Assembly (NCBI GenBank): GCA_013115135.1
Contig: JABANP010000157.1
Span: 39,837 to 103,836 of the forward strand
Source of the DNA: Perkinsus olseni
Taxonomy: Eukaryota; Perkinsozoa; Perkinsida; Perkinsidae
Direction: 5' to 3'
Length of the DNA stretch: 64,000 bases
Under the pieces are notes generated by a model. The model was not told where the DNA came from, did not search any database, and saw only the letters and a program-made list of their open reading frames with translations. Made by a program: the position numbers and the translations under genes. Positions within the stretch are counted from its first letter, which is position 1, and each line of letters starts with the position of its first letter. Below, piece after piece: positions 22,692 to 34,198 of the stretch.

Positions 22692-24080
22692 ATGTCCGAA
22701 ACTGAGACTGACGTCAAGGAGATCCCTCGCCGGAAGAGCACGCTCAATGTATTCCGCGAGAACGGGCATCTTATACTCAAGCTCGGCTCTGGCTTCTTCG
22801 CGGACGCCTATGATATGTTTGTGATAGACATAGTCCTGGCTATCTTGCAAGAGCTTCAGCTCGAGGATCCGGAGGGGATTGGCCTGACAGAGGAGACAAA
22901 AGGGCTCATCGCTGCCGCTACCTCTGCCGGTGCTGTGCTGGGGATGATTTTCTTCGGTGTACTCGGCGACTATGTCGGCCGTCGTGTAGCGATCATATGC
23001 ACTGGCGCTCTGGTCGTGCTCGGATCTATCGCCTCCGCTTGCGTACAGCGCTCGGAGGTCCTGTCGTTGGCCTACCAGCTCTGCATTTGCCGCGTGGTCC
23101 TCGGCTTCGGCATTGGTGGCGAATACCCTCTGTCGGCGGCTATGGCATCGGAAAGGGCCTCTAGCGACGTTCGGGGCCGGGTGGTGGCCGGGGTTTTTTC
23201 CATGCAGGGCGTGGGCATGATCGCCGCCTCGGTGATACCACTAGTATTCCTCTCTGCTGGAGCGTCGATGCACTTCACGTGGCGCTTCCTGCTGGGCATT
23301 GCCGTGCTTCCGAGCGCCGGAGCGCTGTATTTTAGATTCGGTCTCAAAGAATCGGCTGCCTTCGACCAAGCCAGACGACGAGCCCCGGCGAACTTCGCCT
23401 CTCGAGTCAAATCAGTGTTGAATATCCTGGTCTTGGTTGCCGTACCGCTGCTCGGCACTTCTCTGTCGTGGTTGTTCATGGATGTTACGTTTTATGGGAC
23501 GGGTGAGTTCAAGCACGCCGTGGCTGACTCGCTCTTCCCAGAGGGCAACGGCCACGATAAGGTCGTCGATGCCGCTATCTTTGCTATGGTCATCTCGTTC
23601 ATTGCCCTACCTGGTTACATTTGCGCGTGTCTTTTTATAGATAAGTTAGGGCGATGGACGTTACAAGTTTTGGGTTTCTGCATGATGGTCGTCTTTTATC
23701 TGGTCATGGCCGTCTGTATACAGTTCAATGCTAATGCATATCTCAATTTGGTGGTCTTCGGTGTTACTTTCTTCTGGACTAACTTTGGCCCCAATACGAC
23801 CACTTTCATCATACCCTCCGAGATTTTCCCAACAGAAGTTAAGACGACTTGCCACGGGTTCTCCGCGGCCATGGGTAAAGTTGGTGCTATTATTGGGGCC
23901 TATTCGTTTCCTACCTTACAAGCTAGAGTAGGTCTCCATGTCGTCATGTATGTCTGCTGTGTCGTTGCAGCTGCGGGACTGGTAGCGACTCTGGTATTCC
24001 TCAAGAAGAGCGTGGTGGACAAGGGCATCAAACTTCAGTTAGATAAGCATTCGACTGCGCGCTATACGGCGCCGCAGTAA
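22692..24080 (+). CDS. Phosphate:H+ symporter, tandem copy 1 (intact)
   Basis: Major facilitator superfamily, PHT1/Pho84-type inorganic phosphate:H+ symporter in the plasma membrane. 462 residues from ATG 22692 (MSETETDVKEIP). An in-frame ATG at 22632 would add 20 residues, but the paralogues align from the later one. Landmarks: FADAYDMFVID in TM1; GDYVGRR between TM2 and TM3; the family signature GGEYPLSAAMASE; LSWLFMDVTFYGTGEFKH in TM7; and NFGPNTTTFIIPSEIFP with TCHGFSAAMGK near TM10-11. No introns. It is the only one of five tandem copies whose frame runs uninterrupted. A tract of about 260 bases (from about 23630 to 23890) is almost identical to copy 3, which points to gene conversion. 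Confidence 0.93.
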   Translation: MSETETDVKEIPRRKSTLNVFRENGHLILKLGSGFFADAYDMFVIDIVLAILQELQLEDPEGIGLTEETKGLIAAATSAGAVLGMIFFGVLGDYVGRRVAIICTGALVVLGSIASACVQRSEVLSLAYQLCICRVVLGFGIGGEYPLSAAMASERASSDVRGRVVAGVFSMQGVGMIAASVIPLVFLSAGASMHFTWRFLLGIAVLPSAGALYFRFGLKESAAFDQARRRAPANFASRVKSVLNILVLVAVPLLGTSLSWLFMDVTFYGTGEFKHAVADSLFPEGNGHDKVVDAAIFAMVISFIALPGYICACLFIDKLGRWTLQVLGFCMMVVFYLVMAVCIQFNANAYLNLVVFGVTFFWTNFGPNTTTFIIPSEIFPTEVKTTCHGFSAAMGKVGAIIGAYSFPTLQARVGLHVVMYVCCVVAAAGLVATLVFLKKSVVDKGIKLQLDKHSTARYTAPQ

Positions 24081-24995
24081 GTTCTCGTCGGCGTTTAAAG
24101 TCCCTTCCGTCGTGAAATATTTTACTTTGCATAGTTCATTAGTATCACGTATTTGGCGCCTACCGTGACTACCTAGGTCTATTGGAAACGCGAGGCTACT
24201 CTCGCAGTTTACGAGCCTTTCTTATTGTGGGCGTCTACCTATCTTATCAATGAGCCAACTATATATGTAACGGGAGTGTGAGCTTCAGCGTCCCTCCTTA
24301 TTTTTTCCGAGATGGGCGAGTCATTCTCACTCTCTCAAATAACTGCTACACCTGCTACTACTCTATTTGTTCACTCAGCGAGATGTTTTTTCATTCGGGC
24401 AGGATAAGTTGAGAATAAGTCCTGGCGTCCAGCACGTCTGGTCCAGGAAGCTGCGAGGATTTAGTTTTGAGGAGTTGGTGTATTGAGTGGCGGTCTTGCG
24501 AGCACTACAGCTGATTGTTTGCGATATCTACCATGTATGTTGTGTTCTGTATGAGGGTTGTCGCGGGGAAATGCTTATCTTGCCTTCGTTTCGGACGGCA
24601 ATTCTGAAACCCAGAGCCGCTTCTGGAGATGATGATAGAGGTCGCATGAGACTGTAGGATTGAATCTTGATTTCCATACCAGTTCTTTCGATGAACTGCA
24701 TTGATCATCCCCTTGGTATCATGCGCTGTTGCGGTTGTTACACTAGCTGAGAGAACTCTTCGGGATGTCCCCTTTTGTGTGGCGGCTAGCCTATCGAGCC
24801 ATACATCAAATCGTGTACGGCCAGGTTTCAAGTCGGGTATGATTCATCCGTTCACGCGTTGTGGAGGATTAGCGGGTTGACCTAGTTACGAAGGAGGTCT
24901 CTAATGCGCAAACTCGAGTCAACTGTGTCGCGGCATTGCTGTGATTTGGTCGTTCACTAGTAGAGTTCCTTTATTTGTTTCACCTCTCTGTTTGC
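24081..24995. other. Intergenic, transporter copies 1 and 2
   Basis: No supported gene. A 108-codon minus-strand frame (24505-24831) has no recognisable domain. Several pyrimidine-rich runs occur before the next start. Confidence 0.5.
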
Positions 24996-26394
24996 ATGTC
25001 GTCGACTCCTAAGCCTGTTGTCGAGGTCAAGTCCCAAAGTACCTTCTCGGTATTTAAGGATAACTTTCCTCTCATATTGAAGCTCGGCTCCGGTTTCTTC
25101 GCCGATGCTTATGATATGTTTGTAATCGATATCGTATTGTCCATCTTGGGCGAGCTTCAAGACATTGATGCCGACGGAATTGGCTTGGACGACAGCACTA
25201 AGGGCCTGATCGCCTCAGCCACTTCTATCGGTGCTGTTGGTGGTATGATATTCTTCGGTATCATTGGTGATGAGGTTGGTCGTCGTTTAGCCATCCTTTG
25301 CACGGGCTCGCTCGTTGTTCTCGGCTCCATCGCGTCAGCCTGCTGTATGAGGGCTGAGGCTTTCCCTCTGGCCTACCAACTCTTCCTGTGCCGTCTAGTT
25401 CTTGGTTTCGGCATTGGAGGCGAGTATCCTTTGTCGGCGGCAATGGCGTCCGAGCGCTCTTCGGCTGCCACTCGCGGTCGCGTCACTGCTGGAATCTTCT
25501 CCATGCAGGGCTTGGGCGCAGTTGTTGCCGCTGTACTACCTCTAATACTACTTGCATGTGGGTCGCCGCTCCAGGCTACCTGGCGCGTTCTCTTAGCCGT
25601 CGCCGTGCTTCCCAGCGCTTTCGCTCTCTATCTGAGGTTCTCTCTAAAGGAGTCCGATAGCTTCAAGAATGCTAAAAGCAAGAGACATGGTAACACCATT
25701 GATCGGGCCTCCAAGTTCGCGAAGACCATCTGGAAGCTCATCTTGCCACTTCTCGGTACCTCTCTGTCCTGGATGTTCATGGACATCACATTCTACGGGA
25801 CAGGCGAGTTCAAGCACGTTGTGGCCAATGAGTTGTTCCCCGGTGGAGAGGGCGTCCAGAAAGTTATGAACGATTCGTGGTTCGCCTTTGTGGTGTCTCT
25901 CGTGGGTCTTCCCGGCTATATCTGTGCTTGTATCTTTATCGATAAGCTCGGACGCTGGAGGTTGCAGGTTCTCGGTTTCGTGATGATGATATTGTTCTAC
26001 TTGGTAATGGGTATATGCTCGCAGTTCAGCACCAATGCGTATTTGAACTTGGTCATTTTCGCCATTACATTTTTCTGGACTAACTTCGGTCCCAACACTA
26101 CAACTTTCATCATTCCCTCTGAGATCTTCCCGATCGATGTTAAGAGTACTTGTCACGGTTTCTCGGCTTCTATGGGTAAAGTAGGTGCCATCATCGGTGC
26201 CTACTGCTTCCCCAACATTGCAAGCAACGATGGGCCTAGCAGGCGTCATGTACGTATGCGCTGGTGTGGCGGCCTTGGGTTTGGCATCAACGTTGATATT
26301 CTTAAAGAGGAAGCTGTTGGATGGTGCCGCGGATGCTTCCCTCGATGGTTATTCCACCGAAGATTCCGATGTCGAGCTCAAGCCCTCCGCCTAA
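24996..26394 (+). pseudogene. Phosphate:H+ symporter, tandem copy 2 (one +1 frame displacement)
   Basis: PHT1/Pho84-type transporter from ATG 24996 (MSSTPKPVVEVKSQ). It has all family landmarks, including GGEYPLSAAMASE and NFGPNTTTFIIPSEIFP. After GAYCFP the conserved frame is displaced by one extra base at about 26214; the displaced frame carries the conserved TM12 (GVMYVCAGVAALGLASTLIF) and stops at 26394. Read without the displacement, the protein runs to 26417 with an unrelated tail. The C-terminal frame remains open and conserved, so this may be recent damage, a recoded gene or an assembly error. A 40-base GT-AG intron that restores the frame is formally possible but would delete 13 conserved residues. 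Confidence 0.85.
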
Positions 26395-27781
26395 GCGACT
26401 TTTGTGGTTTTCTGTAGAGATGGTGTTAACTCAGATGGTCTGCTCGAGTCAACCAAGCTGTCATAAATTGTTGGGGTTACTCTCAACAACAAGGCTATCC
26501 TCTCCTCTAGTCAGGAGGTGCTTTAACAAGTGTCATTCGGTGCCGAGCCGATGATGTTCCTCCCGGGCAATAATCAGCATTCTCGGTTATGTGATAGAGA
26601 TATGTGTACATACGTTGTTATTGCCGATTCCGGTGTAAATAGAGCAGGGAGAGAATTTCTCCGCTCAATTTTGCACGCACTCGCCGTACCATTCTCTGAA
26701 GGAGATGGTGTGGCGTACGCGCACAGTCTTATTTGGGGCTTTAAAAGCTGCACGTCAGCTGAATGCCTCGTTCCTGAACTAGAACGATCGTTATTATTTT
26801 TCGCCGGTTGTCAAGAGTGTCATCGTAGGAGTATCGCTCTCGATCGAAGTGTTTATCGCCGGTGTTATCGGCAGATCCCTTGAAGGCTAAGCGATGCCCT
26901 GCACGTCAGGATCGTCAGTCTAGAGGCATTCTGCTGTTTCTACTATAAGTTCTACTACCAAGTTGTCAGGGTGTAGTCGTATACTTATCACCCGTGGTTG
27001 TTTCTCCCGTGTCGATGTTAATGGACAAGTGTTGTGTTTTCTAGTGTAACGTACTGTTATTCGATAGACGCCGTTTGTCAGCTTTTGGCTCATCTCGGGT
27101 TCCCGTCTCCGTTACCTCTTATCGCGGTTCGCTCTTCCCGCGTCCGAGGAATCCCGACAATCGATGAGTTTGTAGAATAATCGACCGTTACATAGCCCTA
27201 TTCCTGTATGTAGGACAGATTAGGTCTCAACACGCGAGACCCCTGTGTATTTCCCTTTCGCCGCCGGCGACTCGTCGATCGTCTGCTGCGACCTCGCTCT
27301 GAGACGACTGAGCGAAAACGACGCAATCATTACGGTGGAGCTATGAGGACCGCCGTAGTCCTTTCAGGACATCACTTCCAGCCTCCACAATTGAGTATCG
27401 GGTTGGTAGTTCTCTTCTGAGCGTGGCTGGCTCGTTGTGCGCATGCGTGCAACAAGTGGTGAGCCCGAGCGTGTACGTGCTAACTAGGGCGACCAGACTA
27501 GAAAACATCAGAGGCATGGTCATAGTGGAGATGTTACCTCCCGCCGGCGATGCACTCGGCGTGCTCAACCACGGGAGCCGTACCTCGTCTCGGAGTCGTG
27601 CAAGGGGCTCGATCGACTCGTCGGGAAAAATAGGAGGGAGTGGAAGTCGATTAACCGGGGATGCTCGGTGGAGCGCTCAAGGCTTCCCTCACCCTTCGGG
27701 ATACTGCGATCCCGGTGTGATTCCATTCCAGTGATGCACATGCACTCTGTTAGGGTTTATATTGTTGGTAAACCTCAGTTG
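26395..27781. other. Intergenic with a segment shared with copy 5
   Basis: Bases about 26810-27060 are homologous to about 34030-34260, downstream of transporter copy 5. The shared segment begins with a coding-like stretch (see 26811-26883) and continues through ATGCCCTGCACGTCAGGATC and TTATCACCCGTGGTTGTTTC. The remainder, including 27061-27660, shows no gene I can support. Confidence 0.5.
26811..26883 (+). pseudogene. Membrane-segment relic, copy near transporter 2
   Basis: Reads SVIVGVSLSIEVFIAGVIG and soon stops. The homologous frame at 34026-34198 reads SINIVGVSLSVEMFITGVIG and stays open longer. Differences between the two are mostly third-position or conservative (GTA/GTG, TCG/TCC, ATC/ATT), as in coding DNA. 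It resembles the first membrane helix of a transporter, possibly ZIP-like; that family call is a guess. Confidence 0.35.
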
Positions 27782-29153
27782 ATGCCCTCGAGCGTAAGCT
27801 CGACGAGTACAGTAAAAGTCTTCAAGGAGAATGGTCCCCTGTTGTTCAAGCTCGGAATCGGCTTCTTCGCCGATGCCTACGATTTGTTCGTAATTGATTT
27901 AGTCCTGGCGATGCTGAGTGAGCTCAATCACGAGGACTCTACAGGTGTTGGTCTCAACTCGGCCACTAAAGGAGCCATCGCGGCGGCCACCTCTGTTGGC
28001 GCGGTGGTCGGTATGATTCTCTTCGGAGTACTCGGAGACCGTGTTGGCCGCCGTGTGTCTATATTGGTGACTGGTACCCTGGTAGCTCTCGGCTCGATCG
28101 CCTCTGCTTGTGCACAGAGATCGTTAACTTTCCCCCTTGCGGACCAGTTAATTTTATTCCGATTCGTTCTGGGTATTGGCATTGGCGGCGAGTACCCTCT
28201 CTCAGCGGCTATGGCGTCGGAGAGGTCCAGCACAGACATCAGGGGTCGAGTAACGGCTGGTGTATTCTCCATGCAAGGGTTGGGACTGCTGACAGCCTCC
28301 ATCGTCCCTCTCGTACTCGTAGCAGCCAAAGTGCCCTTGGAAGCGGCCTGGCGAACATCCTTAGCCTTGGCGGTCGTCCCCGTCCCCATTGCCTTATACT
28401 TGAGGTTCAGGATGTCTGAGTCTACGGCGTTCATGAACTCACGAAGGAGTCGGACTGGATCGGCTTGTGACCGAGTGAAGGCATCCCTGTCGATAATCTT
28501 GAGCTTCCTAATACCGCTTCTTGGTACGTCTCTTTCGTGGTTCTTCATGGACATAACCTTCTACGGAACAGGCGAGTTCAAGCATGCCGTGTCTTCTGAT
28601 ATCTTCCCCTCTGGGGAGGGGATAGAGAAGATCACAAATGACGGAATCTTTGCGGTTATTGTTGCTGTGATAGCCCTACCCGGTTACATTTGCGCGTGTC
28701 TTTTCATAGATAAGTTAGGGGCGATGGACGTTACAAGTTTTGGGTTTCTGCATGATGGTCGTCTTTTATCTGGTCATGGCCGTCTGTATACAGTTCAATG
28801 CTAATGCATATCTCAATTTGGTGGTCTTCGGTGTTACTTTCTTCTGGACTAACTTTGGCCCCAATACGACCACTTTCATCATACCCTCCGAGATTTTCCC
28901 AACAGAAGTTAAGACGACTTGCCACGGGTTCTCCGCGGCCATGGGTAAAGTTGGTGCTATCATTGGAGCTTATTCGTTCCCCGTGGTCCAGGATGGGATT
29001 GGCCTGAATGGCGTGATGTACGTATGCACGGGGGTAGCGGCCCTTGGTCTCGCCTCTACGCTGGTCTTCCTCCGTCGTGCAGTTGTAGACGGTGCCCCTG
29101 ATGTCTCAGAGTGCCGCACTGCGTCGAAGCTCAGTACAGTAGATATTGCGTAA
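27782..29153 (+). pseudogene. Phosphate:H+ symporter, tandem copy 3 (one +1 frame displacement)
   Basis: PHT1/Pho84-type transporter from ATG 27782 (MPSSVSSTSTVKVFKENG). Landmarks include FADAYDLFVID, GGEYPLSAAMASE and GTSLSWFFMDITFYGTGEF. After CLFIDKLG the frame is displaced by one extra G in a run of four (about 28717-28721; copy 1 has three), and the conserved frame resumes to 29153. The displaced base lies at the upstream edge of a tract almost identical to copy 1 (about 28706-28960). The C-terminus SECRTASKLSTVDIA is specific to this copy. Confidence 0.85.
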
Positions 29154-29577
29154 TTACCTGCCCGTTCAGTCGAAGCACGACTTCGAGCACCGAACTTAGG
29201 AGATTTCCCGCCGAAAGGGGCGATGTGAACACACGGACACGGCATTCGCACGACGAAGTCGCTGCCCGTTGCGTTCCAGTCCTGTTAGTCCTTGCTGTTC
29301 AGAGTTTTTCGTCTGCGTTTTTTGCGTCCGGTGTCGGACGCGACTCATTTTCCGTTGATTGATTGAAGTGTCTAGCAAGTCGATTTCTGGCTCACTCGTT
29401 GAGTCTAATAGATTATTATTCTGTTTGGAATGCCCTCAGTCTCGGGCACAGGTGTCGGTGTTGCGCTGTCACAGTTGGGATAGAGTAAGGTATGCCGTAT
29501 GCGGTGCATGGACGAAACCTGCGGTGTTGAGCTTCTTGAGTGCATGAATTGTCCCACGGCGACAGTTTGTTCGCACA
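29154..29577. other. Intergenic, transporter copies 3 and 4
   Basis: No gene supported. Short, overlapping open frames on both strands lack domains. Confidence 0.5.
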
Positions 29578-31021
29578 ATGCAGACGCCCTTGCTCCGTAG
29601 TTACCCTCGGATGGCCGATCCTAGTGAGACTGATGCCTTGAAGGAAAGAGCCGGGTTGATATTGAAACTAGGCTCGGGCTTCTTCGCTGATGCGTACGAC
29701 CTCTTCATCATAGACATCGTTCTGGCTGTACTTGACCAGCTGCCCGCCTCCCAAGGCCTCGGTCTGACGAGTGGCTCTCGCGGTTTGATCGCCTGCTCAA
29801 CGTCACTTGGTGCTGTCCTCGGAATGGTCTTCTTTTCGGCGTTCTTGGTGACCGTGTGGGTCGCCGCGCCGGCATACTGTGCACTGGCTCTCTGGTCTTC
29901 CTAGGGTCGATGGCATCTAGCTTGGTCGTGAGAACACGAAGTTTTCCTCTCGCCTACCAGCTGTGTCTGACCCGCTTCGTTCTGGGCTTTGGCATTGGTG
30001 GAGAGTACCCTCTCTCGGCCGCTATGGCAGCAGAGAAATCCCAATCCGAGGTGCGCGGACGAGTGGTGGCTGCCGTGTTTTCTATGCAAGGTGTCGGTAT
30101 GATTGCAGCGGCACTGGTACCACTCGTCGTGCTCTCCGCCGGTCTCTCGCTCGAGCTCGCTTGGCGTCTCCTATTGTGTTTTGCGGTGGTTCCCAGCGGC
30201 TTGTCCCTTTACTGGCGATTCGGACTCGAGGAAACCAGCGCGTTTGACCAGCTCCAGTACAGTAGAAGCAGAGAGAGCGACGTTTGGAGCATGCTGAGGT
30301 CGACGATTCGCGAACACTGGACGCCGTTGCTCGGAGCTGCCCTGTCGTGGTTACTCATGGATGTTACCTTCTACGGCACAGCGGAGTTCAAACACGAAGT
30401 TGCGGACAGTCTATTCGCGCAGAAGACAGGTGTTGCCCAAGTTGAAAGAGACGCTTGGTTCGCGCTGGTGGTCTCGGTCATAGCTTTGCCCGGCTACGTG
30501 TGTGCCTGCCTCTTCATAGACACGGTTGGCCGCTTCCGTCTGCAAGCCGTCGGATTTGCCATGATGACGCTGTTTTACTTGATTATGGCCGCGTCCACGC
30601 GCCTCGGCGCTGCACTCTGTGGGTCAACTTACTCATTTTCAGTGCAACCTTCTTCTGGACCAACTTCGGTCCGAACGTTACAACCTACATCGTTCCGTCC
30701 GAGATTTTTCCCGTGGCGTCCCGCACGACTTGTCACGGCATATGTGCAGCGTCTGGCAAGATCGGCGCCATTGTCGGTGCGTATTTCTTCCCGGTCGTCC
30801 AGAGCCGGTCAGGCCTTCCGTTCGTGATGGTCCTGTGCGCCGGAATCGCCGCACTTGGCTTGCTTTGCACAGTCAAGCTTCTACCGGTATGCCACATCGC
30901 GATGGACACTCTGTCAACCGCTCCGGCGTCGGAGCCTCGAGATGGCCCCTCTTTCAACCGTTCGAGAGTGGCCTGGCGGGAAGTAAGTTCGGACTGGGGC
31001 TGCCTCGGATCGGCTCATTGA
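29578..31021 (+). pseudogene. Phosphate:H+ symporter, tandem copy 4 (two frame displacements)
   Basis: The most diverged PHT1/Pho84-type copy. It starts at ATG 29578, or at 29611 (MADPSETDALKERAG), which better matches the sisters. Conserved pieces lie in three successive frames: 29578-29850 with FADAYDLFIIDIV; 29851-30600 with GGEYPLSAAMAAEKS and SWLLMDVTFYGTAEFKH; and about 30610-31021 with [17 protein letters not shown]. Each step equals two extra bases (or one missing): in TTCTTTTCGG near 29833 and in CTCTGTGGG near 30617. The frames stay open between steps. Outside these two sites the coding pattern is intact. Confidence 0.82.
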
Positions 31022-32423
31022 GCAGCACGTGGCTCCCGTCCGTCGGAGTCGCTGGGCTGAGCCTGTCAATATCTGTCTTGCCGTGAAAGTGTGCTCCATC
31101 GTATGCCCCACACTCAGGAGTCTCATTGCTCTCCGCTGGGCTCTAAGAAAGAGTGTGCGACTGGAAGTTATTGAAAGTATCCCCTTCAGATACACTCGCC
31201 TGCCGTCCGTCGGTACTGCCCATGGGGACGCCGAGTTCGACCCAGAAGGCCTGTGATTTGAAATTGTGATCATTGTAGCGATATGTTTCTAATCATTGCA
31301 ACGAGCATGGCCTTCCAGTCATCACGTGGGTCGAAATTTCCCGACGCATTCAAAGCGAATGGCTCAAGACGAAGACCCGAGAGGTCATCGCCCCAAGGAC
31401 TTAAACCAAAGAACACAGGAGGCTCACAGAAACAGGTTTCTTGCATGTACCGCCGTGGCACAGCTCACCGTCCGTGTCTCATCCATTTTCGGTATTTTCG
31501 AACAATGGAAATGACTGAGAGGTAGGCGAGGGGTTACAATAGCAACCACGTTGAAACTCACGTGGTCCCGATCCATGGGCAGCTCGTGTCGGCCATCTAG
31601 AGCCTGGCGACCTGTGCTTACACCACACATCCAGAGACCTTTCCTGTGTGGTTACTGGCGCGGTAACTAAAATGACGCTATAGGGTGAAGGGCGATCTCC
31701 CTAGCTATCTGAAGGAGCGCCAGCAACAGAAAATATGTGACAATAACGTTCCAGAGACCTTCGGTTCTCTCTCACGACTAAGCAATGGTGAAAAGTTCAA
31801 GTGAAGATAGGCGATTATGCACAAAATCGGAAGACATGGGAAAATGAACCGCAGCAATCGAACAGTAATAAGTCGGCTAGTTCGAAGCCAACCCCATAGC
31901 ACTCATATGATAGCGGCTCTCCCGACTTACCGCGAGCTGTAAGGCCCATCCGCGAGCTTAAGCAGGAACGAGTCAAGCCCGTTTACGACGTTCAAACGCA
32001 TTGGTGAAGGAAGACTGTCGCCGACGGCTCGTTGTTGTAGAACGGTCGCCCAAATCGTCACGCGCCACAAAATTGGTCCACCGCGCGCGCCCCGACCCTT
32101 GACAGCGTCGTGTTGGTCCACAGAGCGGTGTCGGTCTAGCTTCTTCTTGTACGGCCCATGCGCGGACTTCGAATAGGTTGTTGCTACTTCGGATAAGGAC
32201 TGGTGATCTCACGCTTCTCTGCTCGAACTCTCAACGGTCGCGTTTCCGGGAGGCCTTTGACCAGCAGCAAGCGTGCCTGACAGTCGACACGGTGACGGAG
32301 TTGGACTAGGACTCGGCAGGAGTGGGATTTTAGATTTCGAGCTAGGGAAGGGTTAGCGACTAGAGATCTGTGTGGCATATTGTTCATAGAAGCGTTATTT
32401 GTGCTTGTGCTGTAAAAACATTA
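31022..32423. other. Intergenic, transporter copies 4 and 5
   Basis: About 1.4 kb without a supported gene. Open frames are short on both strands. Confidence 0.5.
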
Positions 32424-34038
32424 ATGCCCAGCGACGATGGTTCCTCTTCAAAATCAGTGGTTAATGCCGTTCCACAGGAGGCTGGCTCCGCTCCTGCCAA
32501 GGAGGAGCTGACCACAATACAGGTGTATACGAAAAACTTTCCTCTTATTTGCAAACTGGGTGCTGGATTCTTCGCTGATGCCTACGATATGTTCGTTATA
32601 GATATCGTCCTGGCCATTCTCAGCGAAATGCAAGAAGCAGATCCTACTGGATTGGGTATGGACGCCAGCACGAAGGGTCTGGTGGCATCTGCAACGTCCA
32701 TTGGTGCCGTTGCGGGTATGCTTTTTTTCGGTGTTGTCGGCGACCAAGTTGGTCGTAGAATTGGCATCTTATGTACTGGTGCGTTCGTGGCACTAGGTGC
32801 GGTTTGCTCAGCGTGCATACAACGGTCTACAACCTTCTCACTTGCTCATCAACTCTTTGTATGTCGTTTAGTGCTTGGATTTGGAATCGGTGGTGAGTAC
32901 CCTCTATCTGCTGCTATGGCATCGGAGCGCTCTGATAACGCAACGCGTGGGCGCATCACGACTGGTGTTTTCTCGATGCAAGGACTCGGGATGATATTTG
33001 CCGCCGTTTTGCCTCTTATACTGCTCTACGCTGGCTGCCCTATGGAAATCTGTTGGCGTGTGCTTGTCTGCTTCACCGTCGTGCCCAGTCTCACAGCGCT
33101 GTACTTGAGATTGGGCATGAAGGAGTCTGATACTTTCAAGGAGCAACAAGCGCGCAAGAAGCAGAATAGGGCGAGTTTCTCTACCCAAATCAAGGGTTTC
33201 CTGAGGACCTTACAGGTGTATATAAAACCCCTCATCGGCACTACGATGGCATGGTTGTGTATGGATGTCACTTTTTATGGTACCGGTGAGTTCAAACATT
33301 CAGTTTCGGCTGAACTTTTTCCCAACGGCAGTGGGGTTCAAGCCGTAATCCAGGACGCTTGGTTCGCCTTGGTCGTCTCTTTACTAGCCTTACCTGGTTA
33401 CATCTGTGCCTGTTGGTTCATTGATATCCTCGGGCGGTGGAAAATACAAGTCCTGGGTTTCACCATGATGTGCATCTTCTACGTTGTTATGGCCATATGT
33501 ACGCAATTCAACGCGAATAAGTACCTCAATTTGATCATTTTCGGCATCACTTTCTTTTGGACTAATTTTGGTCCCAATACTACGTCTTATGTTATTCCCT
33601 CTGAGATATACCCTACCAGTGTAAAGACCACATGCCATGGTATGTCTGCAGCTTCTGGAAAGATTGGTGCGATTATAGGATCCTTTCATATTTCCCACAT
33701 TGCAGACTTCTATAGGCCTCGCTGGTGTTATGTATGTTTGCACCGGTGTGGCCGCGTTGGGTCTGGTCATTACTCTGATATTCCTGCCTAAGAAGCTGGT
33801 TGAAGCCGCTGCTAAGGGCATCTTCCTCATTACCCCTCCTACGTCAAGTCAGGATGAGCAACAAGGAGAGGAAGGCGATTCGAAGGTGATTTCTTCCTCA
33901 TCGTCCGCCTCCACGGTATCTGTGGATGGGAGTTCGACAGCCTTCCATGATATCGAAGAAGGCCGTGTGTCTAGCGAGTCTACTTCTGGTTTTGAGGCAA
34001 GTGCTGTTCAGATTCGGCCAGCAGAGGGTGAGCATTAA
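32424..34038 (+). pseudogene. Phosphate:H+ symporter, tandem copy 5 (one +1 frame displacement)
   Basis: PHT1/Pho84-type transporter from ATG 32424 (MPSDDGSSSKSVVNAV). It has all landmarks, including FADAYDMFVID, GGEYPLSAAMASERS, MAWLCMDVTFYGTGEF and NFGPNTTSYVIPSEIYP. After IIGSFH one extra base near 33690 displaces the frame; the displaced frame carries TM12 (GVMYVCTGVAALGLVITLIF) and a Ser-rich cytoplasmic tail unique to this copy (SSSSSASTVSVDGSS), ending at 34038. The site lies within a few codons of the displacement in copy 2. Codon third positions are more AT-rich than in copies 1, 3 and 4. Confidence 0.85.
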
Positions 34039-34198
34039 TATCGTAGGAGTGTCGCTCTCCGTCGAAATGTTTATTACCGGTGTTATCGGCATATACCTCC
34101 CAAGACTGAGCGATGCCCTGCACGTCAGGATCGCCTGTCTGGAGGTCTTCTATTGTTCTGACTTATACTATAAGTTCTGCCAAGTTATGAGGGTGTAG
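34026..34198 (+). pseudogene. Membrane-segment relic, copy near transporter 5
   Basis: Homologue of 26811-26883, overlapping the end of transporter copy 5 in another frame. It reads INIVGVSLSVEMFITGVIG then IYLPRLSDALHVRIACLEVF before a stop at 34198. No start codon is clear. Confidence 0.35.

Noticed and set aside
25644..26249. Long minus-strand ORFs across the transporters (also 23072-23479, 27928-28554, 33390-33830)
   Set aside because: They mirror conserved transporter codons on the opposite strand. The identical frames at 23661 and 28731 simply reflect the converted tract.
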